29,693 nt of DNA, taken from NCBI GenBank assembly GCA_002081555.1, contig MZNV01001192.1, positions 1 to 29,693 of the forward strand. Direction: 5' to 3'. Of this stretch, positions 19,464 through 28,041 are shown one piece after another. The stretch's first letter is position 1. Each line of letters begins with the position of its first letter. Below the pieces are notes generated by a model. The model saw nothing but the letters and a program-made list of their open reading frames with translations. It was not told the DNA's origin and made no database searches. The DNA comes from Protostelium mycophagum (lineage: Eukaryota; Evosea; Variosea; Protosteliida; Protosteliaceae). Both the position numbers and the translations under genes were made by a program.

Positions 19464-21535
19464 ATGAGCGAGATCTGTGCTGCGATCCCGTGGAATCAGC
19501 TGGACTCAGAAGAGGTAGAAACAAATCTCAACTACATATTGGAATCACTGAGCGGTATGACATTAGTTCGACGAATCAATTGACTGTGATATTAGCTAAG
19601 GTCGAGTGACAAAACGATTGGTGTTTTATATTATCGTTTTTGTTTATTGACAGTGTCAGGTGATGATTTTGGGGAAGAACTTTTGGATGACAACATGATC
19701 TTTGTCCAAAAGCTGTCACAGCTCATCCAATCAAGTGTTGAGTCTTTAAATGATCAGAGAGTGAGTACCAGTGATTGTTCAATGTACAAGAATGAACATT
19801 AAAAATCACAGAAAAATAATGTCATTGTCGCTTTGGCCATCTCTATAACTCTAGGTGATAATATTTATTGTTGCACTTTGTGCCGAAAAAATTTAAAATT
19901 GTCATAAAAAATTGTATAAATTTATTTTCAATTTTTTTAACGAATTCCAGCCCAAAAATTCACGACACTACTTTTTGACAGGTGGCTGTCACGTGACGCT
20001 CTGTCACTGTGGGTGATACCCTGCATAAAGATGAGAGAAGAGGCTGAGATTTCATTTTACGCAATTAGCCTGACCAACCAAATTCTCGACGCACCTGTGA
20101 ACGAACCCAACTTTGGTATTTTTTATATTTTTTATATTTTTATTTAAAATTTTTCATTTTTCTAAAATCAATTTTTCAGATAAAAAATTTCCAAAAATCA
20201 ACTGACTGGTTGTAGATGCCCTGGACTCAGAGTTGGCATCTTATTTATTGACATTGACGGTTGATATCGAGTATGACCAAGATCAACATGATCTATTTTT
20301 AGAATCCATGAAATTGCTCGTACGTGATTTTTTCTGATTTCATGAGGGATTTTATTTGATTTTTGGAATTTTCAACTAATTCAAATTTATTTTTGACTAC
20401 AATTTAAAAGAAATTTTCAACAAACGAAAAATATGACGTAATGATGACGTCATCAGGCGGGGATTTATGATGTGAGAGAAAAGGGAAAGAATAATCCAGT
20501 CATCTTTCAAATCCACAACCACCCTTCAGGTATTTAAATTTATTTTCTTCACTCTTTTATGTAGATGAAAACACTCGGTATTTACCGTCAATGTTCACGT
20601 TAACTGACGAGCACTCCAAAAATCCGTTTTTAAAAAGAAGTCTCATAATAAAATATTCTTGTTATAAATAAATATTATTATAATATATATATTTATAAAT
20701 AAACATATTTTTTGATGATTTTTAAAGATATCTCGTTGTAGATGACCCTTATTTTTCTGAAATTGAAATATCCCAGCCATGGAGTTTGGCCAGAACTTTG
20801 TCAAATTGATGAACAGAGGAATGGACTTGCGCACCGTAGAACGCACTTTGAAGTTGCTCCGAGATATCTTTTACGACAAGGCGTTCGCAGAGACATTCTT
20901 CTACTTCAATGACTTGAAAGTGCTCATCGACGTGCTGATGGTGAGTCGTCAGCTGTATGTTCAGAGTGTTTGTCTTGTTGTTCTGGGTGACAAAGACTTG
21001 GTCACAGTTGAAAGATCCCAAGCGTGTTTACATTTATGGATGCATCGAAAGCACTAGCACGCGGGAAGACGTGTTCCACCGAAAAATATTCTTTGCGGTT
21101 CTTGATTCATTTGAACATTGAAAAACATTAAGAAAGTCGTGTAAAACTCACCGGAATTTCAGAGAGATTTCGACAATTTTGACGAGGGAGAGGAAAACGA
21201 CCAGGTGAGAATCACGTTGATTTGGCGGGAAAATCGAACTTTTAAATTTTAAATGAACGATGTGCAGATGAGAAGGCTCTGCTTGGGGGTCTTGAGCTCA
21301 GTGATCACAAACTCAGAATACTCATCACAAGAGGTCAAATTTTCTTTGTCTCAAAGTGTCTGTACAAAATTCAGAAAAAAATGTGTCAGAAGATCTGACG
21401 TGTACAAAGGTGAAGTACAAACCCACAGAGATTTATGCATTCTTGGAGAGGATCGTCTCTTCGGAGCTGTCGTCGACTGTAACGTGGTATGCCTCGAGAG
21501 TGATGGAAGAGTGCGAGGCCATTTTGATTCAATAA
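19464..21535 (+). CDS. NCKIPSD: SPIN90/Dip1-like activator of Arp2/3 (NCKIPSD family)
   Basis: Ten exons (19464-19554, 19654-19760, 19812-19854, 19951-20115, 20216-20319, 20457-20529, 20777-20940, 21163-21204, 21268-21333, 21410-21535) total 327 codons. Proteins of this family (SPIN90, fission yeast Dip1, budding yeast Ldb17) activate Arp2/3 without a pre-existing filament and so seed linear actin. The armadillo-like C-terminal core is recognisable: MEFGQNFVKLMNRGMDLRTV, LLRDIFYDKAFAETFFYFND, LKVLIDVLMRDFDN, CLGVLSSVITNSEYSSQ, IYAFLERIVSS. There is no SH3 domain, as in the yeast forms. One intron (20116-20215) ends GGTTGTAG|AT. The next has GTTGTAG 35 nt upstream of the acceptor actually used (CCCAG, 20776), because using the motif would cause a stop. 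Confidence 0.82.
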
Positions 21536-22003
21536 AGAGATACGTGAATATGTATTACATGATTTGTTTGCGTTGTTAGAGCAATCTATTTGTCAGCCTG
21601 TATTTTCCGTACTGTAAAAATAACCTATGAAAATATATATGCAGTACTGGAAGCACCTATGGAAATGGTTACCGCACAGTGGGCTGACCATGCCTGATCA
21701 CCTCCTTGCAAAATTCTGTTTTATATTTATTTTGTGATCCTTGTCACGGATACTGCAGACTTAATATTGACTAGTTCTAATCATAAACTCTTTATTCAAT
21801 AATACGGTACTGCTGCTCTGGAGGTGGAACTATCAGCACTTGCAGTTTTAGAGGTTCACATAGCTGACAGCTGGCCTCTTTGGATCTTCGTTCCAGAAGG
21901 TATTGACAAATCTATGCAGTGACAGCGACACCACAAAGGTAGATCAACAGTTAGAAATACAAAGGCTGAAGAGGACAAGATGACATTGGTGCGATCCGAG
22001 TGA
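21536..22003. other. Convergent intergenic region
   Basis: This 468-bp region lies between two convergent stops (SPIN90-like and lipase) and should hold both 3' UTRs. It is more GC-balanced than the introns around it. I see no ORF of note, no tRNA and no snRNA signature. Confidence 0.5.
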
Positions 22004-24415
22004 TCATTGTATTCCGGCCTCTCTTTCCTTCTGTGCGAGCAGCTTGGCGATATTTCTATATAAATAAAGTGTGTCCTTGGTCCAGCTCCAGTTGACCATT
22101 TCCAAATGATCCATCTTGATCACATCAGCTCCATCATTCCATGTCATGTCGACATCAACAATGTTGGAATGTCGACGTCAATGATGAGATATGACGTATT
22201 TGTTTCGTTGTAGACATACCTCGACTGTACCGAGGTGGTTCCCCCACCTTGCAGAACGGACAGAAACCAACCCGTCGTTCGGGCCCTCATGTTTCAGCAT
22301 CATGTTGTAAAAAATTCTCATCAGTGAGTACCTGGAAATTTCACCGAAGATTCTCAGAACATTCGAGGAAAATTCGTTGAAAATTGTGGTCACGTGACCA
22401 CAATAAAATAGATGAAGATTACGTACTTTGTCACGGCTTTGTCCCCGCCCCCAGAGACAGAAAAATACTGCACGTCAGGATGATTCTTCACTTTTCTATT
22501 GAATTCACGCACTACAACGAGTCAAAAATATTCCCGCCAAAAGGGTGAGTTACCAAGGTAACGCCTCGTCAAATCTCTCCAGGCGCCAGACTTTATGCCT
22601 ATGTATTTCAGCAGTGCCAAACCGCCAAATTTCTGCCCCCAGTGTTTCAGTGTGTAGTCCGCAGCACTACAACGATCAACATATTTTCAAGTTGAAAATA
22701 TTGACATATTCCACTCGAAATCTCTTGGAAAATTGATGGAAAATTGGCGGGAAACTCACGTTGATCCTCTGTGTGGAGTCCCCATTGTAGTGAGTGAAAA
22801 TACGTATTCATGACCATTCAATTCACTTATGAGATAGCGACAATCCAAGCCCGCCATGCTGTGGCCGATGAGATGGACTTTATTCACAATCTACAACCAG
22901 TCAAAAGAATTCGAATTATTTTTATTTATAATCTACAACCAGTCGAAGAATTATTATTATTTTTTATACAAAAAGGACAGATATTTCAGCGTGAAATGAA
23001 TGTTGAACGAAAACTCTGACCTTCATATGTGGTGGGGAACTTCTTTCTTGGTTATTACCGCTTGGATTTGGCTTCAACCCAAAACCCAGCCTCTCCGATT
23101 TTTCCACCGTACCTCCGTCATCTACAACTCTCAGAAATTTTCCCGCCAAAAGAATGATCAGCAATTTGTGTTGTCTTTAAAAAGCCTTAAAGTCTGAAGA
23201 AAATATTTATATCTTTGAAGTATTCCTCGTTATTAACCGTAAAAATCACGGTAAGACAATTCAAAACCAAGGTAAGACAAATTTTCCCAACGAAATCTAA
23301 TGGCAAATTCACCTTCATAATTCGTGTCATTTTTAGTCAGCTGGCCGGGCACATTTTCCTGTGACATCTGTTTTATTGCTTTGCGAAGATTGTCGTCCAA
23401 AAACTTTGCGCGAGCCTGGAGAAATTACAGGTAAAATTCTTGATTGTTTATTTCTCTATCACTGAAATTTCTCATGTATTAAGAATGACCAAAAATTATA
23501 TATAACTTGAAGGCCTTTTTATATGCTTCAAGTTATATATAATTTTTTAAAAATGTCGAACTACAACTAGCCGTCACCTCTATAGAGTCAGTTGGTGGGA
23601 CTCTCATTATAATTGTCTTCACTCCAGAAGCCTCAAGATCTGCCTTTATCCCTTGACATGATCAATCTTGATGACGAATATCTGAGGCTTGTTTTTATCG
23701 GAATATTTTTTGCACATCTTCATTGCGAACAGAAGATATAGAGAAGGTGTATTTATTTCATAATCTTGTTAAAAAAATTATTTATTTTATTTATTTTTAT
23801 TTTTAAAAACATTCTAATTATTTTTAAAAATACAAAAAATTTCAAATTGAATGTTTAAAAAACAAAAGTGTGCTGTAGTGCCTTCATCTTTTCCTCATGG
23901 TCAGTGCTTCTAATGAGAAAATGTGCACAAGAAAATAAACCCGGCAGCACCAGGATACGGTGTCATCTTGTTAATCAAAAGAAGATAAAGATCATTTCGA
24001 AATGATCACCTCGCCAATAATCCAGCGGACCGAGTTTATCAAAACCTGTTCATGATTAGACGTTGGATCATCGAGATCTTGAAGAATCACCCAGTAAACC
24101 ATGGCAGAAGACAACAGGTAAGACAGGGATCTGAACACGTCATTAGATCAGATCATTATCATGGTGAGTGTTGGCGTACCTCTTTGTCTAAAACGATCTT
24201 TTCATCCCATTTGAAGTCTATATCTTTGTAACCAAGGTCTTTCGTCTTGTTTGTCGCGATACTAGACATTCTCACAGGTACAAACCTTTGTAATGGAGTG
24301 CTAAGTCCATCAATCCTCACATTTTTGAAATTATTGTCGTCCACCTCATGGTCCTTCCACAAACCACCTTTGGCGCCCTGACATTCTTAATCGTTCTGAA
24401 CACGCTGAGGATCAT
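22004..24415 (-). CDS. Alpha/beta-hydrolase triacylglycerol lipase-like protein
   Basis: Twelve exons (24404-24415, 24180-24377, 24091-24130, 24010-24045, 23578-23651, 23313-23415, 23021-23121, 22760-22890, 22554-22666, 22427-22511, 22220-22331, 22004-22153) sum to 385 codons. It should hydrolyse lipid esters. Landmarks: LPVVFCHGLLGFDKLGPLDY (oxyanion HG and GFDKLGxxDYW), WRGIKADLEASGVKTIIMRV, VHLIGHSMAGLDCRYLIS (nucleophile Ser in GHSMA), TTMGTPHRGST, GPNDGLVSVRSARWG (acid), KMDHLEMVNW (His). An insertion rich in Pro/Asn/Gly lies before the nucleophile elbow. Four acceptors (22512, 22667, 22891, 23122) use GTTGTAG, and three of these introns also contain GGCGGGAA or its reverse. The 358-nt intron 23652-24009 is AT-rich with nothing recognisable. 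The first exon (MILS) and a 26-nt first intron are tentative. An alternative acceptor (CAAG before MDHLEM) would drop about 13 residues and avoid a non-AG splice at 22154. Confidence 0.82.
22891..22952 (-). repeat. Duplicated acceptor module, GGTTGTAGAT x2
   Basis: At the 3' end of the intron before the catalytic exon, the module TTCTTTTGACTGGTTGTAGA is repeated 42 bp upstream as TTCTTCGACTGGTTGTAGAT. Both copies end in a usable TAG|AT. Only the downstream copy (acceptor at 22891) keeps the lipase frame by my model. Confidence 0.75.
23491..23547. repeat. Perfect 22-bp hairpin in a lipase intron
   Basis: Arms 23491-23512 and 23526-23547 are exact inverse complements (core AATTATATATAACTTGAAG) around a 13-nt loop. 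It could be a tiny foldback element or a structured RNA. It lies in the intron 23416-23577. Confidence 0.85.
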
Positions 24416-24561
24416 TGCTGAGGATCGTTTTGGTTTGTGCACGTGACTTTGACCGGAGAATTTCCACTTGTTTTCTGACCGACATTGCGCTTTTTTTTGC
24501 CGAAATTATCCGGACATATTTCCCGAACGTTGCAACTCGCAGCACCATCTCAGATCCAGAA
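24416..24561. promoter_or_regulatory. 146-bp divergent promoter region, lipase/Zn2Cys6 regulator
   Basis: Opposite starts share 146 bp, containing GCACGTGAC near 24438 (E-box core CACGTG). The frame of the regulator is open upstream of its ATG but lacks another ATG there. Confidence 0.5.
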
Positions 24562-27219
24562 ATGGCATTTCAAAACGGCGTCGGCGATAAAGAAGGGGTC
24601 CATCCTCTAATGTATCAGAATGAGCAAATGCACTCCAAGATCGAAGTCCATAACGAGTCATATCGGCTATCAACAGAAAATGTGACCGCAATGGACAGAA
24701 AAGAGGCTTTCTTATTGGACATGCAAAATGTTGAGGCATCGAGGGGGCCGTTGATGGTGAGCCTCTCATATTATATGTGTACGCAATCGCATATGATCAT
24801 TTTAAATGGAGCCGAAGGGGCAAAAATCTGAAAGTCATGGGGTCTCGGCTGATCCTTTCATTCATTCACTTTCATCGCCAATGGACCACATGACATTATG
24901 GGATCATCCTTCGCACGGAATTTTCTCTTGTTAATTAAAAGAATGAAACTCCCCGCACAAATTACCCGGGAAAGATGCTGATTTCTACAGACCCAAATGG
25001 CACCCCAACAGATGGCCGCGCAAGTACAGATGGTACCCCAAGTGCAGATGACACACACCCTCTCTCCTCAAATCAACACCACAAGCTCACCACAAAGACA
25101 AAGAAAGAAATCCAAGGGAAATGGTGAGAGGACGTTGATCACACATCATATGATGGATGATTCATCATGTGATTGTGATAGAGGACGATGGCTGATTGAT
25201 GTCAGAAGAGGACAGCAGTTCTGACGAGGAAAACACACAGAAGACAAAAGTGCACAGAGTTCTAAAAGCCTGTGTCAACTGCCAGCGCGCCCATGTATCA
25301 TGCGGAACAGGTCCCGAAATCTCCCATAATCATCCACTGACTCGTTGTAGAGAGACCATGTCGCAGATGTGTCGACAGGAACCAGGCGGACACATGCGAA
25401 GACGGAGTTGCCAAGAAAAGAGGTAGGAAGAGGATTTACCCGGTCGACGCCTCAAGGCCCGCGCGTGAGCGCAAGCGAAAGTCAGAAGGTGAATTTTTTT
25501 GGCGGGAAATTTTTATGCAGAGTGGAATCTTGGCGGGAAATTTTTTTGTAAAACAATGCCTGGTACTCTGAAATAGACGAGATGGGGTTGTCTGACATTT
25601 CGTTTGCAATGCAGATTCTATTTTTAGATTTAAAAAATGACGTCACTCAGCTGCTCCCCAACCGCCCCCTCCCGCAGAGACAGAGGTAAAGATTTCAATT
25701 TCCCGCCTTTTTCAAATTTTGAAATTCAAACAGACAACCACAAATATCATAGTGAACGCGGCGTTACCTTTGCCAGTACCGATCCCACAGCAGACTCAAT
25801 CCCAACCCAACCCCACCACCGAATTCCACGTGAGTTTTCCTCGAAATTTCGCATATATATTCCCATATTTCCCGGGTGTTTTTCCCGCCAAAATAACTCC
25901 CAAGAGATTGAGAAACGACAGCAACAAGGCACACAAGGCAGTATGCACCTGCAAAATATACAACAGATGAACATGCAAAATAAATCTGCTCATCTACAAC
26001 CTGCCAATTTTGATCGACCCATGTACTTTCCAACACACAACAACCGAACCGAAGGTGAAATTTCAGAGAAATCTCGTTGTTTCATTCTGATAAATCGTTG
26101 TAGATAGACCAATTGTACCCCAGAGTATTCCTATTGAACAAGATCCATATGTATTCTCCCACCTATTCGTGAGTTTTATTCTTTTGAAACACATATATGT
26201 CTATTTTTTGGAAATTTAACTGAAATTTCGTTTAGTTTTCTCCCATCACTGATACACACGACATCGGGTCAGGTATGATCTTGTCTACAACGAGTCACGA
26301 TAACCGTTCGAAAGATCATGACATCATCCAGCTAACCCACAAAATTTTCCCGCCAAGATTCCCACCTCCCAGACAAACAAACCTCCATCTCTGTTTGTGA
26401 AACCATCCTTTTACCAAAATCTATTTGCTTTATTGCGTTCCAAGTGAGTATTGAATTTTTCAAAACAAATTTAATTTCCATAAGAATTTTTTCTTCGAAA
26501 AAAAAAAACTGACGTCGTTTAGGGGATTCGAACCTCCTGTTCAGAATTTTATAGAGTCTGGCTTGACAACCGCCATACAAAAAGTGATAGCCATCAGAGA
26601 CACACTTTCTAAAGACGACGCAGACTGCATGCAGAGAGATTTCGACTTGTTTTTGAACGTAAGTTTTCTCCGAAATTTCATCTCACGTCAGAATGTCACG
26701 TGTCAAAATGTCAAGAATTATGTCAAGATCGTGACAATATATAAAAAATGACGTGTTGTAGATGTTCAAACAGTCATTCGATCACCTAGCAACGCCCACC
26801 ATCATCTGGGAGAGATCTCTAGTGGTGCACTATGTCAACCAGGCTTTTTTTGACTTGAACGGATTTCCATTCAAGATACCTTCAGACATCAACGACTTTG
26901 CCTTGATCCACGCACTGAGTGGAACGACTCTGAAGAACTACTACCTCGTGATGGCACATGATTTCTTCAATGTTTCTGTAAGTTGGAGAATTTCGGACAC
27001 GTTTTCGGAAGCGATCATCTCGATTCATCTCGATTCATCTCAACTCATCGCAATCAGGTGAATTCGCTACTGGTCCCCGCGGGCATTCGCGACTTCAGAT
27101 CTGAAAGAGAGAGATATGTGGAAGGCATCTTGTGCATCACGATCAAGAGGGACATGATCGGCCTCCCGCTCATCTTTGTTGGAAATTTTCTGCCGCTCAC
27201 AGGACACAGCAGCCACTAA
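24562..27219 (+). CDS. Zn2Cys6 transcription regulator with PAS-like domain (Ert1/AcuK/Rds2-like)
   Basis: Thirteen exons (24562-24756, 24991-25123, 25206-25310, 25351-25488, 25651-25685, 25734-25829, 25922-26054, 26104-26168, 26236-26272, 26373-26443, 26545-26658, 26762-26977, 27058-27219) sum to exactly 500 codons. The DNA-binding cluster is complete only after splicing: KACVNCQRAHVSCGTERPC, then RRCVDRNQADTC, six cysteines with fungal Zn2Cys6 spacing. A basic tail follows (AKKRGRKRIYP, RPARERKRKSE). Glutamine-rich stretches lie on both sides. The C-terminal part has a PAS-like fold (FDHLATPTIIWERSLVVHYV, NQAFFDLNGFPF, YYLVMAHDFFNVS). Fungal Ert1, Rds2 and AcuK, with this layout, switch on gluconeogenesis. 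The target is unknown here. Four acceptors have notable ends: GTTGTAG (25350, 26103, 26761) and TGACGTCACTCAG (25650). Confidence 0.82.
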
Positions 27220-27291
27220 TAGAGTTGTATAAAATCAGTGTTTTGCTTCTTTTCGTGATGAATACATGACATTTATATTTACATAGAGGAC

Positions 27292-27540
27292 TTAAGAATT
27301 GACTGCAGTCAAGTTTGACGTGATTACTGCACTTGCTCCTGCGAATGATAAGAGGTTCGATGTGGCTGTAAATTGGGTGTTGCTGGCAACTACCGCTCCT
27401 TGCGTCACTTGCAGCACTGGCAGAGAGGAGGACTGTGTGAACTTGTCGTTGTTGATGATCACGCTTCCGCTGAGACTCTCCGTCATTCCTTGGCTGGGCA
27501 GGTGGAAGGTGTTGCCGGTCTGTATGAGCGAGCCATAGTC
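27292..27540 (-). pseudogene. Fragment duplicated from the 3' end of the beta-helix gene
   Basis: The translation (TGNTFHLPSQGMTESLSGSV…IINNDKFTQ…SNLTAVNS, then stop) parallels the C-terminus of the gene at 28042-29693 (NGNTFNLHSGGMTESLSGNA…SNLTAVAS). The copy covers only about 80 codons and has no evident start or upstream exons. It looks like a truncated duplicate, though it could be the last exon of an unseen transcript. Confidence 0.65.
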
Positions 27541-27751
27541 TCAAAATACCCTTAGCTGATGTTGAGTTTTGCATATCAGCAAGGACGGTCTATCTGCCAT
27601 TTGACCATTGGTCTATGTGCAACAGTGTGTTTCTGCTGTTTATATTGTAAGTTGAAACCTAAGTGTCTCTTGTAACCGCGCAACAAACAATACAATTACT
27701 GTCAGTACCTTTGATCCTCTCTCTACTCAGTGAAGACTGAAACCTTTTCAG

Positions 27752-27909
27752 GTGCTTCCGTTCTCACCTTTGACAGTAACCAATGCTCGAGTACATCATA
27801 CATGGGCGTGATGACTATTTATAGTAATGCCTCTGCATCTCTTGTCAACACGCTATATACTACAAACTCGGGAGTACCAGGATCATTTGTACCAATCTAT
27901 TCCAGATGA
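27752..27909 (+). pseudogene. Isolated beta-helix-like ORF fragment on the opposite strand
   Basis: After a TTTTCAG-like acceptor, an open frame reads GASVLTFDSNQCSSTSYMGV, then MTIYSNASASLVNTLYTTNS, then SGVPGSFVPIYSR and stop. The Ser/Thr/Asn-rich strand-turn pattern resembles the neighbouring beta-helix protein, but it lies on the plus strand. It may be the remnant of an inverted copy. The rest of 27541-28041 holds nothing I can name. Confidence 0.4.
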
Positions 27910-28041
27910 AATACGAACGCGTTATACCAGATATATCGATACCAACAGTAACCAATACAAATGAACTAAAAGATTAGTTGTCTGGTATTAGATATTTCAA
28001 CACGAAACATCTCCTGCATTTTATATTTCCACTGTGAATCT

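Larger units (their letters stand above)
777..26761. other. Dispersed GTTGTAG/CTACAAC motif family (37 copies)
   Basis: Copies reading CTACAAC on the plus strand start at 777, 3292, 4060, 4211, 8030, 8572, 17350, 17404, 17603, 18271, 22512, 22667, 22891, 22933, 23122, 23561, 25994 and 26285. Copies reading GTTGTAG start at 3645, 3668, 5552, 7129, 12980, 13485, 13743, 14136, 14266, 14757, 16652, 18200, 19417, 20209, 20735, 22207, 25344, 26097 and 26755. By my gene models 14 are exact intron 3' ends (777, 3292, 4060, 4211, 8030, 8572, 20209, 22512, 22667, 22891, 23122, 25344, 26097, 26755). Nine are exonic and the rest are internal to introns or intergenic. The extended form at acceptors is about GACTCGTTGTAG|AT. 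Confidence 0.85.

Noticed and set aside
22154-22219. Lipase intron with a GT donor but no AG anywhere before the resumed frame
   Set aside because: A canonical in-frame acceptor (GATCAAG before MDHLEM) exists a little downstream, so a non-AG splice is not required. The sequence 22154-22219 itself truly lacks AG on the minus strand.
26513-26580. tRNA-like string on the minus strand (GGAGGTTCGAATCCCC followed later by a T run)
   Set aside because: The T-arm stem has a mismatch, no matching acceptor or D-arm could be found, and the adjacent 26545-26658 is a well-supported protein exon.
27022-27057. CTCGATTCAT short tandem repeat as a regulatory array
   Set aside because: Only about three units directly before an intron acceptor; probably replication slippage.
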